A stretch of DNA of 64,000 nucleotides, taken from Balanoglossus misakiensis. Its lineage: Eukaryota; Hemichordata. Below are positions 1 to 14,836 of the stretch, in pieces (within the stretch, counting starts at the first letter, position 1; every line of letters starts with the position of its first letter). The stretch lies in assembly GCA_040954595.2 (NCBI GenBank), contig CM082589.2, forward strand, positions 5,580,001 to 5,644,000, read 5' to 3'. A model generated the notes under the pieces. The model was not told the origin of the DNA, did no database searches, and saw nothing but the letters and a program-made list of their open reading frames with translations. The position numbers and the translations under genes are program-made.

Positions 1-1686
1 CAGGTCACCACAAGGTCACGGTACCATAGAGCAGGCTCCATCCGCCTTGCCAGCAATTCCTCCATACATCATGCAGGATACTCTACAGACAAATAGCTAA
101 CATGCAAAGACCTTGAGATGCCGTCATAGACAACATACTTTGAAACAAGGCCAACTAATTTTTTTATTTTGTTTTACATCTTATAGTCTGCAAAACTTTT
201 GGGAGAATTTAAGAAAACACAAAGGGAAATTTTTTTTTCAATGTCTGTTTGCAGCACCATGCAATTCTGAGAAGAATAAAAAACAGTACCATACGATCTT
301 TGAATCACTGGCAGAGAAACCATGTCTTTACAAGATTTATCCTCCCTTGTCAGACGTTTATTGAATGGATTATAGATTAGAAAGAATATGCCCGCTAGCC
401 AATATTGCAGAGCATGATATGTTAAAACTAATATTCGACGAATAATGATGAGGTTTCCATATGCTCAGCTGTAACACAGTAACACTTTTAACCTCATCAC
501 CCCATGGTTCCTTACAGAATGCATTCTTCCGACTGATTTGTATGGCTACCATAGGACATACCACTGCGCTACAGGGGTGAAAAGTTGAGAGCAATGATTA
601 TTACGACAGAAGTAATTTCTTTCGTTGAAATAAGTCTTTCAATCACTTTTGGGGGTTCAAGAAATGGCCATCAATTTTCAATCATTTGGGAAAATCAACA
701 ATTTGGTAAACTAATTTACAATACATGAACTCTTGGCCAGTGATGCGGATACAGGCACGTAGCTGATGACAAGGCTCGACTTTCAGACTGGTACTAGAGG
801 CAGGTATCGGTGGTAATAATGGTTCTGTGTACAATCTCATGATCCTTCAGTTCTCCACAGTGCCACCAGCAAGAAAAATGCACCTATCACCCCCACAGGT
901 GATGTCCATGACTGAACATTCAATATATTATGAGATTTGCGTTGCCTTGTTACAAACAGACATCACTAGACTCACTCGCTCTCACATCGTCGCTGCTGGT
1001 GAGACGTGCAAAAGTTCACGGATGGATTCTGTTTTTCTCTCTCCGCAAATCAAACCCCAGGGAAATCATTTTCAATTAAGTGGTTTCCATCACAAATATG
1101 GTAAACTTTTCTTCATCCCCCACACTGTTTGTACATAGTGATTTTGGATCAAGTTCAAGGCAATGAGTTACGCAGTGTGAAATGCATTTCAAAGTTGTTT
1201 TGCATAATCAGTAAAATACTATTACTGGGTAGATGTATTAACTATTATGTTATAACACGTACTGCTTTGTGTGTGCATTGCATCAAAACTAATACCCTGG
1301 ATCAGCAGACATGATCTGGTATAATTGCTTACATGTTTATCAGCTCAAACAGCTGCCCTGTTGTCAGCAGGGTGGGGCTGGACCAAATTACAAGAATGGG
1401 GGGGGGAGATGAAACATTTAAACGATTCTTGACAACTGCCTGGTTCGACTTTACAGCAAACAGTTCAAGGAAACTGTTGAATACAGACAGCGTAATTTAT
1501 GCATGGTCAGGATATTGGATTCGAGGTGCCGGAGGCTACAGTCAATCATACCATCTTCTTTTATTTGCCACGGTGCAATTCTCCCATCACCGGTACTCAG
1601 GCAAGCGGATGTAAGACGAGTGCAATGAACAGGTTGACAACTGCTGCGTAAAGGTCGCTGTGTGAAGGCTTTATCCTTGTTTCTTC

Positions 1687-1688
<2 letters not shown>

Positions 1689-1722
<34 letters not shown>

Positions 1723-1733
1723 GTCATCATCAA

Positions 1734-1825
<92 letters not shown>

Positions 1826-1841
1826 CCACCACCACCATCAC

Positions 1842-1894
<53 letters not shown>

Positions 1895-1913
1895 CCACCA
1901 CCACCACCACCAC
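1689..1913. repeat. (CAT)n microsatellite
   Basis: About 225 bp of CAT units broken by CGT, CAA and two CAC blocks. It produces apparent polyhistidine and polymethionine reading frames that are not genes. Confidence 0.97.
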
Positions 1914-3329
1914 TATCTCACTAGCTGTCTAACTCTTAGATGACACAATCCTTGCTGGCAAATGCAATTAACCAACTAGATGTCAGCATGTTGCGTATGA
2001 GATGACAGGAGTGACGTGAGCATGCATTAAGTGATTGCATACTGTCCTTGAACCAAATTCAGGAGATAGTTCAGACGAGAGCTGTGCACACACTGTGGTC
2101 AATCCTTTGCAGTCAGACTGAGCATGAATTGCACGTTACCCCTTTATTCTGAACAGCATTTACGAACTGGGTTTGGATTTTTGAAGCACAATAAATCACT
2201 TGCCGCTCTGTATTCTTCACACCTGTATGGGCTCTACCCAGAATGCAGTGCGACAGTGGGAGTGGGAGGTGATCAGAACCAATGGCCAGTGCAAAGCTGT
2301 TGCCACGGTTACACGTACACAATACAGGGGCCTGGTCATCCATACTTACGCACATCCAGCAAAAACAACATGCTCTCTCTCTCTTTCACAAAGTTCACCT
2401 CTATACCCATAAACTAATCATCAGCTCATAGCCAACCCTATCATGTTAGCATCCTACAACTGAAGACGACAGCGGGGTTAATTTATATTTACACAGGCAC
2501 ACACGGACCATATCTCAATAACTCGATCACCCCTTGCGGACATGGGTGGTTGGCTGCAGAGAATGGCAGCGCACATCCAATTGTAACGTTCCCACACAAA
2601 TTCCCACCACAAGGAACGCACTGGTGTAAAAATAACAGCGATAATTTTTAAGGGGTAGTACATAGTGCAAGAACTTTTTTGCAGAAATTTGTGTTGTAGA
2701 GAGCCAACTCTGACAGAACAAAAAGTGTGTTTACACCACAACATCTGAGAACAGAACAGCAAGCTGGGTATCACGTAATTAGCTTTCAAGTGCGTAGTTC
2801 AATGTGTAATACCTGAGGCTGCCTTTTTGGCAGATCAGGGAGAATGCATGTAGATTCTAGGCTAGTTGTTCCTTGCTATAAAAGATGTCACCTTCATTAT
2901 CAAGGTCATATAAATGTCATTTCCAGCACAGCCCAATGTCAAGTTCATGGCATCTCATATGATCTATAAGGTCATTGGCATTGTAACCAATATTGCTGCA
3001 TTCCTCCTCAGGTGAGCTTCCATGGTTGCCACGACAACAACTGCGCTAGAAACCTCCCAGGACTATTTAAAATATCACAAAGCACTCTTTGATTTTGTGC
3101 CCCCATTAGGGTTAACATGGCTGTATCCATTATCCAATTTCAATTTAACTCTGCAGCACTCATATTTCTAAACATACATTTCACAGATGACAGCTGTCCA
3201 GATATGAACGTTGACAGCTTTGCAGACTCTATTCTGCAAATGTTACTGGAAACAATTTAACAAAACTGAGTCATGGCAACAGGCTGCAGTGTTTTTAGAG
3301 TATGTATCAATGTTGATGAGGATAGACTA

Positions 3330-3440
3330 GAATAGAATATAAAATAAAATGTATTAGATTAGAATTCAATTGGAATAGGATATAGAAGTTAGAACAGATG
3401 AGAATAGAAAATGAAACAGAACAGAACAGAATATTCATAC
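3330..3440. repeat. Degenerate AGAAT-type low-complexity tract
   Basis: Irregular runs of TAGAAT, AGAACAGA and related words. Looks like a decayed short tandem repeat. Confidence 0.5.
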
Positions 3441-3794
3441 CAACCAATATTATGCCAAACGATATTTGCCACAGACAACATCCCAAAGCCATAATTTTCA
3501 TCTAAGTACAACTTAGTAGCAAGATTGTTCAACTAGGTCAGAGTAATTTATGTTACGTTGACTTGGCAGGGTAGTATTTCATGATTAGGTTATCATTAAA
3601 TTCAACCTTCATGAGTCTATTAAGGAATGGTGCCCTTATTGTACCCTTCCAAACAATTTCCTGAAAAAACATCTCCCACACAAGATGGTGAGCTGTCATT
3701 GTTTAAAAAAATAAATCTATGGTTTAGAGACTAAATATTATAATACTGGTTTTTTATCTGTCGAATACATCCTGCACTAAATTGTGTTCTAATG

Positions 3795-3910
3795 ACAAGA
3801 TGATATATGGTGATATGCTTATATGGTCACATGATTAAATGGTAATTATATGCTAATATGGTTAGATGCTAATATGATCATATGCTAATAATGCTAATAT
3901 TGTCATATAG
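3795..3910. repeat. Degenerate tandem ATGCTAATATG-type units
   Basis: ATATGG, ATGCTAATATG and TCATATG words recur at irregular spacing of roughly 10-20 bp. Probably a decayed minisatellite; units are not identical. Confidence 0.5.
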
Positions 3911-6900
3911 CATTTAATTACACATATTAAACCTCCACTTCGTGTTATTTAGTGCAATTTCTTGTTTGAATCTCTAAAGCTGATTTATAAGTATAAACAT
4001 TGAAAATATAGTATATGTATATTTTTTTTTGTTGGGGGGGGGGGGTTCCAAGCTTCAAAAGTACCCACCCCCTACACTCCTCTGATTGGGTAAACATTTT
4101 CATCACACTCATTTTCCCAGAATCTTTTCATCAGTAGAAGAGTACACACAGCATTGGGTCAACTATAAACAATATCTGTATGTCATACAAGAGATAGCAT
4201 CTTATATAGCATGCAATCTTTGAAGTCTCCTTGACATTTGAGAAGTCTGTAGTTATTCATGTCAAGAAAACCATTATTCATACATTTTCCCCCACTGCAA
4301 TCATTGCCGATAACTTCTCTAGAGACAGCTGCCATGTCAAAACGGTTCCTACTTCAAACTGTCTCGACAACGTATGCTTCCTATCCTAAATAACAGAAGC
4401 CAAAAGACACACCCATCCTGATATTTTTTCTTGTAGTGTCATGCTCCCTTGCATGTTAATGCAAAACACCTAACATTATTAGCCAACATCACGTACAGAT
4501 GTACATTGCACTACTGAGCTAAGTTTCCCACTGGATCAACTCTGGGCTATCCCAAGGCCAGCCTTGGTTGGCCAAATTATAACACCTCATTAACAGACAA
4601 CAATACCAAAGGTTACATCAGGCTAAAATGAGCCATAAAGCACATCAGGCTACATAAACAAGACTAGCAGTGAGCTAGCACTGGGCCAACCCACAGTTAG
4701 CCCAAAGCAGCTCTACATATAATTAGCAAAGAACAATTGATCTGTATAGTACTGCACTGTATACTGTATTGTACTGCGCATGAAACTTATAGTTTTTAGC
4801 ATATGGACTATTTGAAAAACATAGGTAGAAAAATAATCAAAATTGTAGAATAAATTGGAAATGCAGGTAGGTTTTTTTTCTGTTACAGGCAGTTGTTATC
4901 TATACTGCTGTACATACATGTAACATTTTGTATGCATTTTTTATGATTGGCAGTAATTGTAGTTGAAATCCATATATAAATGATACTGTATCAAATACCA
5001 TATTGATAATACATGCTTATCACGCCTGTGTGTATGGCAGGCTTCTCTCTTGAACAGAGAGAGATTTTCCAGAAAATTCCAAGGGAGAATTCTTTCTTTT
5101 TTCCCAACAGTGACTTATTCATCTGCAAGCTCCTCAAAAGTCTGGCCTATCTCAATTCTTCTCCCTGGGGAGCAAGGGGCCACGTCCCGACACAACACAG
5201 CGCTTCAAAACACAGCAGACAGCGGCGTCCATCACTTTTAATAAACTATTCATAGGCATACCTCAAAAGAGGTACCTGTACAGAGGAGGAATGGTTGCCG
5301 GGCAACCAGCCACAGATGCCCTGGAGCAGAAGATTTTAACTGTCAGTTCAAATACAGCACGTTAGGAGTGTCTCTTCTGGAATAAAAGCTTCAAGAGACG
5401 TCTGTCTGATTGTGGTGACGTACCGCTATCTAATTACCAAGCATACTGTATTCTTAGTATAGTACATTCAAATCACATTCAACTATCACTGTCACTTATA
5501 TGCAAATTTATTCAAATAATATGCACCAAGTGTGTAAGCATTTGACAAGAATTCTTATTTATGCTAAACATGCACACAGTAAATCACTATGCTTTTTTTT
5601 CTCAGACTATCCAGGTATAATGAACAGTGATATCATTTTATGAACATACATGAGAAGTGACTTTTTACAAAATATATGCTCGCTTGCCTACGAGACAGAG
5701 TAATCAGAATTCTAGGCTATAAGGCCGCCAATATTAACTAACGTCATTCTTAATAGGTGGGATCGCCTTGACCCCCGGTTCACATCAACCTCTGCAGCGC
5801 TGTTCCACATACAAATTGAAATCCCCTTCCAAGGTTACGGAGTCTGATAAGCATTCCGTCGACATATTGAATGTGAGACAAACCCCGGACGACAGATTTT
5901 CAGGATAAATCTCTCGACTCTCATCTCACACCCCGGCCACTTGGCTGTGATGGAATTTTCCGTTTTTTTCAGCCGGCAGATGCACCCGCAAATAAATGAA
6001 TCTAGAACACTTGCATTTTTCATCACTTTGCAGAAACAGATCCTGCATGTCTGCTATGCAGGTGAAAATGACAGATACATCATCAAAAAGGCTTTAAAAA
6101 GCACAGCCTTATCTCTAGTCCCCGCACTATGTATTATATTTTCACCAAATCATCCATTAAATTCCCTAAATTATGAATCTTTATTCATCAAATTGACAAC
6201 ATTCTCATGATTCTGATTTGAGTCTAATTTTTGTAACGTCCTCAGTGTAAAGCATTCAAGGTGTATTGGTGCTGTAGTTGCATTGAATTGCAGAAAAAAA
6301 ATTAATCAAGCAACCATAACCACTACAATGATGAGCAGAGTCATCAGGTAGCACAATGTCCACATGTACCACACGTGTAAACACTTAAAATGGGTACAAA
6401 ATACTTGCTTAGATTATAATCAGGTACTGCGGTAATTAAATTTTTATTCGCCCACCGCAAAGAAAATCACGTACAAGGATGTGGTTATAAGCACTAAAAG
6501 CTTCTCTATTATTTCATTTGGAATAATCATAACAGAAAAAAAGTCTTATTTCAACAAATTAAAATTTGCTCATCCCCCCCCCCCCCCCTTTACTTGTGGA
6601 CGGGTCCATTCTCTTCATAAACACAACACGGGTTAAACCAAAGTGTTAAGGTGAAAAGGGGTGGTGCAGCCTAATTGAATATTTGACCTATTTGAAGAAC
6701 CCTTTTGAAATTCTCCTCAAATCGAGTGGGAGTGACGCTAGATCGTAAGCAGATTGACAAGGCTTCTGGATTACATTTCAACACGGTCTTGAATGCAAAG
6801 AAGGCACGATGCAGCAAAAGAAAGGAAAAATCGCACAGAAATTCTGGTCATTTTCTTGCAGAGGCTAGGCACTATACGTTTTGAGATCAAAAAGAAATAG

Positions 6901-9900
6901 CTTTGAGAATCATCGCGGAAATTCTGGCCAAATCACCTCGGATGTGCTGAAATTCAAAATGGCTGCCGTTCACATTCCCATGGGAACCATTTGTTCCGAA
7001 ATGAAGATTCCTACACGCCTTTTATGCAGTAAATATACAGAAATATGAAATCAGTCGCTTATCAGCCCATAGCGACAATACAATAAAGTCATTTCTCCCA
7101 ATAGAAAAATATTATGAACAATATTTTTTGATGATCAAAACACGAGCAAAAAGAAATGGAAATTTATCTCCATCATTAAATGCATTGTCATGGTGATGTA
7201 CCCAAGAAGCCACGGGGTACGAATAATGAACACTGTGATTTTATGAACTGCTTGCAATGCACTGACAGCGAAATTACTGCATACAGCAGTTCCACCATTA
7301 CCACTGCTGTGAGTGATATTAGTAACGATTTCAAATGAGTTATCAACCACTGGGTAATGACTACACTACCGAAAGAATTACAATTTTTTTAACCACAGAA
7401 TTGCGGAGCAAACCTCAGCAGGTATAAGCTGAAAATGGCGGCCTGTCTGTCTGTATTGAGACGCCACACACATCTGCTAAAATAACACATTATTTTCTGT
7501 AATTCCAAATTTCTTAGTTTTTTAAGCCCATTTTTAGAATTCTACATAATCACCCTCAAAAACACACACACACTTCGTCTCCTTATAACATATAGTTTAC
7601 TTGATTTGTGCCAAAATGTTTACAGGGACCAGCATTCAATATCACCTAAGATCAAATTAAACGAGAGCCTGAAACCATAATATCAAATTTATCGGCACGA
7701 AATTTCATTATCCTGCTTCTCAATGGCTGTAGGTGTAATATTTCAACGCATCCATGTCAACAGGGCAGTGATTCTTGACATTTTATAGGTTTGAGTTTCT
7801 GTTTTATTGGTCACAATTTCCATACACCTCACCTTAAAATATCCATTATGATAATGACAGGTCAGTTTCAAGTTCAAGTTTGACTGAAAGGCACGAATGA
7901 TTGTAATTCTTGGAAACATATGTGAAGCACTTGAACTAGATAAGGTTGGGGTATGGTGAGCTGAGTAGCAGGATGGGTTGGGAGGGTTGTACCCCCTCCC
8001 CTTAAAAAAAGATCAGGGCACACCTGTAAATGAGAAAGGCTGTCGTGTTTTCCAAGAGCGAGAGAGAAGCTGACTGTAATATCTCTACCTTGTCTGCTCG
8101 TCGACCAAATCACACGCACTGCTCTGAGCACAGGCAGAAATCTGATTTGGCCGATCAGTTTTATTGCATTATCCAGGCAGCCATGTAAAGTCTGCCTTCA
8201 ATGCAAAAGACATACATCGCTGCGGTTGTCGACACTAATTAACATGTCTGTCTGTCAGTCTATCTATCTGTCTGTCATTTAGCCATTTGCTCAGAAATTA
8301 ACACAACACCTTGGAAGTCCGTCAGATTGACAATTTTCTGTATAAATATTTCTCACATTGATTCAAGAGAAAGACTGTAATGTACAACTGAAAATAAATG
8401 TTGCTTCATGATTAAAATGTGATTACTATCTCATGTTTATGAAGAGAACAGATTGGGAGTAGTGATCTGCATAGTACACAATTTTCTGAGATATTTCTGT
8501 AACTGAGTGTATATGTTCCCCTCGCTTTTTCAATCACTGCTTCTAGACAGAAAGCCTGAAAGGTGAATTTTAATTCCGTTCCGATATAACCCACGTAAAG
8601 ATGTCTTACGGCTGAACGACTGCATGTAGCATTTCATCCATTCTCAGCATGAAATGGACAGAACTAATTTGTCAAAAATAAATTTTGATCCACGAGCAAC
8701 CAAGTGATCTGAATAAAAGGATTTTTATGGCTGATTAGATCCACTATTTTATACACAATTTCTACTTCCGGGCAAATCCGAAATGGTTGTAAACGTGAGA
8801 AATTCAACCATGCAAGTTTTCATGCACCTAAGGGGTATTTGGCCATTGCCAGCACACCACGTAAACAGGCTGACTGCTCATCTTCCTGCTGATTCGCAAA
8901 TCACAATACTACACTGTCTTATACAAATATCTTAGTTTTCTAAGCAGAGTACTGTCAATATCAGTTTATCATAAATTATGCACAAACTTCAGCCATTTTA
9001 ATGTCAGATTTAATCACTTGGTTTTTGATGGGGGACGCTAACCTTTGAACTGTCTGGGATGTACCATTCTTCATTTAAGGGGTGTGAGGAAGTGAGATGG
9101 AGGGGGGAGTTTCTTGGAATTGAAAAGCATCTTTACAGCTCATTTCAGTGATAACCTGAATGCAGTATCTTTTCTTCTCAATCTTCGACTTCACAGCAGG
9201 AAAAAAGCTGAATTTTTATTTTTACAAAGCAATAAAAGATGAAGCCAGGAAACCAGCTGCATATATCAGATCGGCTGGAGACAGCTCTGAAATGTGGCTA
9301 TAATCTTGGCTATCGTACAGGAATGTTTAAAATGCTATTTCTGGGAACAAACAAGGCCTGGCTAATCACAGCCCTGGTTTCCGATATTAGCCTGTTGACA
9401 TACAACCTGCCTAATCATCTAGAATTCTTTGGCCAACAATATCAATGGCCGTTTCACACAAACAGGCTATGTTGACATGTGGAGTACTGGGTATATTAAC
9501 ATGCTGTTTGGAGTAGAACAAGAAATTACATTTGAGAATAAATATACTGGAAACAAAGCCAAAAGTTACAGCTAGTGTCCCTTTAAGTGTACGTAGACTT
9601 CGATAAGTGTCCAGTGAGTGTTGACATGTGGGAATCAATCACTGCTGTATTGGTTACATGTATTGTAATTTCCATCTCATCAAACAGTATGTTTACTCAG
9701 GACATATGTACATGTAAACCTATCCAGTCACATACTTCTCATCGCCCAGGCCAGCATCTTGAGTTCCCAGTTTCCACAGAGAAGCTGGGGTTATTCAAGG
9801 TTGACATGGACATTTGAGTCTCTAACATAACAGACAATCATATTTGAGCTGGGCAAAGAAACAATCACTTTTCATTTTCACTACTATAAGACTAAAACAG

Positions 9901-10937
9901 CTTTTGGTGTGAAAAATCGAAACAGCCATGTCCACTGCTGTTTGGTCTAACTCAAATCATCACTTCCTAAGTGACCACAAGATTCTGATGCACAGCTATG
10001 ATTCCAATCCTCGTTTTATCGTGGTCCGCTCGGCTTCCAACGGCACATCACTGACACCAGCAGTCTGCTAATCTAATAAATTCTAATCACATACATACAT
10101 CATTGACTTCACGCTGGACCAACTGACTAATTATTACTCATTGTCATGATCACTTCACCACAATAGTGCGTTTACTCATCAAAGCAATTGGTAAATGTAT
10201 GCATGATAACTAATATAATAGAATGACTTGCCAACGTCTCCTGGAATAATGAAGATATTATGCATGCTCAGATAACGGTACATAGCAGAGTTGAAACTTA
10301 TAGTGCTATTAGCATAAAATTTACATTCTGATAGTTCTTTTGGCCAGTTTTATTTTGCCAGCCCCACGCATTTTTTTAATTCATACTTTTAACATATGTG
10401 CAGAATGACATCACATGTGGAAGTGTACGGATGTGTGTTTGATGTCTGGAGGTTGTTGTTTTGCGTAGCAAAGAATGAATTGAAATCGTTTGTAACCAAA
10501 CACATGTACATGACGTGCCCTGTCAGACGCTTTATCTGACCTAACACAAAACACTGGCCGATACGTGTTCGAAAACACGACTTCAGACACTCCCACGCAA
10601 TAAATTCTCAACAAAACTCACAATAAAGACCTGCCAGTATCTCGGACCGACGTGTGACAACTTTTCACTGCTCAGGCAAGAACCTGATATCAGACAGGAT
10701 GCTCGCAACTGCAATGGGTGGTTCCCATCCAGTTTTGACTCGAGTGATCTCAGTTTTCAGCTAAAAGAAGAAACTGAAACATTCAAACTAAACGAATTCA
10801 TGAAACTCTCAGAAGGGTGGATGAAATCTGTCTTTGCAATTATACACCGCAGAAGACAGACTTCATGTGATGGTTTCACAAATGCTTGATAAGGCTCGAA
10901 CGTGTGTAAAACCACCATAATTCTCCCACCAAATCCC

Positions 10938-10995
10938 CATTAAAGGGACAAAGTCTCTCTCGCTCGAGAGAGAGAGAGACTTTGTCCCTTTAATG
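10938..10995. repeat. Perfect 24-bp inverted repeat bounded by TTAA
   Basis: The arms 10938-10961 and 10972-10995 are exact reverse complements around a 10-base loop containing CTCGAG. The outer part reads CATTAAAGGGACAAAGTC. TTAA occurs symmetrically at 10940 and 10990. This may be a very short foldback transposon or the fused ends of one. Confidence 0.6.
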
Positions 10996-12078
10996 AAACA
11001 AGCTGATTTAAGTCCCTACCTAATATTGACTAGCAGTCCGTGCAGAGAGAGAGAGATACTCCTCACGAAAACGGTCCGGGATGTCACCACTCTTGGGAAA
11101 CGTCTTCGTCTTCTTAATCTGTCTGCAACGAGAGACATCACATTAATCTCTCTTGGGTTAAACAGAAGGGTAGGCTAATCTCCCCCCTGATCAGTACATG
11201 TCTGGTAGCGGCGACTGCTTTTAGTGGAAATACCAGTTAGTTGATAAAGTGTCCGCTTACAGGGGGATCTAAACACCACTGTGTGTAACTTTACGTAACT
11301 CTGAATGAGAAATTCCGTTCACAACAGGTGCAACCCCATCTATTTGTGGGAATTTGCATCGGCTGGATTATGTCAGACGGAGTTTCAAGTATCTGGGGAG
11401 AGAAACAAGCAGTGAATGACCGATTGTGTGTTTTTGCATGTGTTTTTTGTAGACTGTGTACAAAGTCACCGTAATTCTCCCTACCTTAATTAGGTTTTTG
11501 CTACCTAGGTGAGTGATGAAAATCTCACACGGTCAACACAATTTCAAGATGGCCAATTTTTCCATATTTTGATACTTTGATGAAACAGACTTGAATATTA
11601 ATCTGCATGAATACTAATGAGTGTGAATATTAACGAGTAGTCAGAACTAAAGTCACAATCGGGAGAACTGTTTTTCCAAGCTAATTCAAGTCAAAGTGGG
11701 TGCATCGCTCCAAAAAACAAAGCGTTTCTGTTCAGTCTGCAGACAGAACCTTTACTTAGTGACTCTAGCTGCGAGGGTACAGAAACAGCAGACACAACAA
11801 GCTTGATTTCAAAACAGAGCGTAATATTTCCACCAAGTGGATGCTTGTAGGATTTGCACTCAAGTGGGTAAAAACACTTCAGTTTATTTTTAAAAACCCT
11901 GAAGTGCTCCATCTGTGTGCCGAGTAAGGTATATCAGAAATGAAGCTAGGCTTGTCGAGGTTTATAAACTGCGCTGAGAGACGAATGATGATACAATCTC
12001 CATCCATCAGTTACTATGCATCCAGATGGAGTAAACTGGAAGAGTTAATATGATTGCCAATAACGCTTCATCCAACAT

Positions 12079-12171
12079 TTAACCCCTTCACCACCACGGT
12101 TTAGTCCAAACCCATTGTTTTCTATGGTCAGGTTGGACCTCTATAGAGGGAACTGGGGGTGAAAGGGTTAA
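12079..12171. mobile_element. piggyBac-like MITE, copy 1
   Basis: 93 bp from TTAACCCCTTCACC to GGTGAAAGGGTTAA, with one mismatch between the terminal repeats. It aligns without length change to the copy at 35364-35456 and differs by scattered substitutions, so the two are separate insertions of one family. No coding capacity. An autonomous partner is not in the window. Confidence 0.75.
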
Positions 12172-14651
12172 GCATTCCAGTGTAGGGTTCTCGTCCTCCA
12201 TTTTTAGGAAGGGAATTTATAGTTCTGTTTTCTCTTTAACAACTCATGGTTCAGATACAGAAACAAGTGCTATTATATATGTGTACAAACTCAAAGGCCT
12301 GAAAACTGATAAAAGGGCTGTTTTTCATGTATACAGACAGTACACAATCTAATATTCAATGTTCACATGATGCTTGAAAACACAACATTGCATCTGCGTC
12401 CGATCAACAAATATGATAATTTTTTGTTTTGAACCCATAATGCCAAAAGTTTATCAAGAACGCTTCCTACACCCAGTGACACCAGCATTTTTTCATGAGA
12501 ATGTTTTTAAGGTTCTATACTTAATCTTTCTCCAGTTGTGTGACTTGCTTCAAAAAAGCCAAAAGTTTATGTGGATGGTTTAGATACTGTGGATGCATGT
12601 ATTTTAAAGTTTTTCCGATGTAGCATGGAATGGTACTCAACATTATAGCGTAGGATCATGAAGTGTGTGCTGAAAACACCTTTTAAGACGACAACAACAC
12701 TGACAGATGCGTGGCACCAGAAAATTCAATCAACAACACAAATGATAAACTAATTACCCATATGTCAGAGGATCACAATGTGCTTGTAATTCAATTCAAT
12801 ACCAAAAAAAAGAATAATGAAATATCGATATCATTTTTTGACCTCAACGGAAATAATTAGACCTGAATGCAACTGTAATCCTATCAAAGGTTACCATAGA
12901 AACAAACTCATATGCAAATTGCATTTTTCATCGATTTGATTTTCCCTGATTCTTATCAGTGAAATTCATGCATCGCAAAATGCAGGGTCTGTATGAATCT
13001 GTAAAATAATGTTTTCTACTTAAAACCGAGAAATGCCAAAATATTGGCAATCCTGGGCGTACAATGTAATGATTAACTGCAATGACATCCAGAAATTAAC
13101 TTTTCTGTCACAAATAATGAAGACAGATTTCACCACGGAGATCAAAATGAAAGTCATTTTTCCAATCTAACCAGGAAATTAGTGAGTTTATGTTACTCTA
13201 GCACAATTGTCAACAGTATGGCCTGCTGGGAAAAGCAGTAATTATTCGTACACCCAAAGTGAGTTTAAGGGGTTTAAATTCTTCAAAACAGGAGTGCCAC
13301 ATAAAGTACATCCCAGATTTAATGAGAGAAGTTTGTGGCAGAAATAAGGACCCAGAAGGGAAGTATTTGAGAAAAAATAAAACAATAAAACACGCATATG
13401 CAGAAATCTTGCTCATAAAACGACAGCCTGGGGGCCATTTTGGAGCAGATATCTTCAAATTTGACAGTAATTAATCTTTATGCCCATTCTCCAATTATTC
13501 ACGTAATGACTCACAAACATTCATCTCAATTAGAAACTCTACAATTTCCATTCTGATATCCAAATTCGTCTTCCATTATTCTCGTTCTTTCCCCATTTCT
13601 GACCCCAACCTACTTTAAGGTCCTCCTGACCTCACCCCCATTTCAAAGCCCTCTCTGACCCCGTCATTAGCCACAGCCTGACACTTGACATACTCCAGAA
13701 TTTGCCATAAAAGTGGACAAGCGGTGTCAAGAGAATGCCACTCCCACGACCCACTTCAACCAGCAGCGCAGTCATGAACCCAGAAATTTTAACCCTGACT
13801 GTAAATAAATTTTAAAACCTCAGCTGATTGTCAGTAAGATGTAAGATTGCAATCATAATAGTCTGGCTAGCATCCTGAAAGTATCGCCTTGGTGATGAAT
13901 TCGCAGATAGTTTAGCTCTACATGCTATTTTTCTGTAAATGCAAGCCTTAAAATTACTCTCAGAGAACTGAGTGATAAAATGAAAGACAAAATGGATTCC
14001 ACAGGTGTTTTCAAGCTCCCTAGTCATTCTGGTATCTAAGTGAAAGGCCTTTATCACAAATGAAACAAAACGTCTGGAGAATTCCTGCGGAAGATAAGAT
14101 TCCTGATGTTTTCAATTCTAACAGGTCATGTGGGTTAAAGATCTCGGAAAATGACCAAGTCTTGAGCAGCTTAGCCCATCAATCAAACTGAGCTTTTGTC
14201 GAGAACTAGCAACGCGAAAACATGTACGTGAATAACATTTACATTTATGCCTGTAAATACAGTTCACTTTTATTTACAGTATTTTATCATTTTGCATCAT
14301 ATGGAAACTTAACATAAGGATGACGAGATTTCATTTATTTCTCCTGCTTGGAAAAACTGTCTCTGACATCATTGCTATAAATTACACCTGCTGTAACCAT
14401 GGCAATAATCTACTGGCTCATCCTTCACATGTTAAAAGTTTGTATTCATCTGTGACTGCAAAATCAGATATATTTTGTCTAGTCTCTTTTAGTCAGTACC
14501 CTGCATACCCAGTTGCCAATACTTTTAACTATTATTTTATTTTTATATCGATAAATTAATCAACTTGCTTCTTTTTTTATTCACAGACCATAAAATTGTC
14601 CGGTAGTGTTTATTCAAATGGTCAAAAAATATGTGTTTGTTTGTTTGGTAA

Positions 14652-14743
14652 CAGGTATATTCAATGGGTAGGGTTCACTTGCTCCACATATATAGAGTAA
14701 TGTGGAGCAAATAAACCCTAACCCTAACCATTGAATATACCTG
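14652..14743. repeat. Foldback with CCCTAA repeats in one arm
   Basis: CAGGTATATTCAATGG at 14652 mirrors CCATTGAATATACCTG ending at 14743. The inner arms GCTCCACAT and ATGTGGAGC also pair around a short AT-rich loop. The right arm carries two CCCTAA units and one more CTAACC, the animal telomeric motif reversed; the left arm has one. MITE-like foldback of 92 bp; family not recognised. Confidence 0.5.
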
Positions 14744-14793
14744 CTCACAAACGGACATTAAAAACATTGAATTGTATTAAGTGTATTTGTTTA

Positions 14794-14836
14794 TTTACAA
14801 ATGTAAGCACAAATGATTTTTGCTTACATTTGTAAA
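14794..14836. repeat. 16-bp hairpin near the foldback
   Basis: TTTACAAATGTAAGCA (14794-14809) is mirrored exactly at 14821-14836. It lies 50 bp beyond the preceding foldback. Possibly a second small element or part of the same insertion. Confidence 0.5.

Noticed and set aside
1662-1943. Polyhistidine and polymethionine reading frames
   Set aside because: They are translations of the (CAT)n microsatellite on the two strands.
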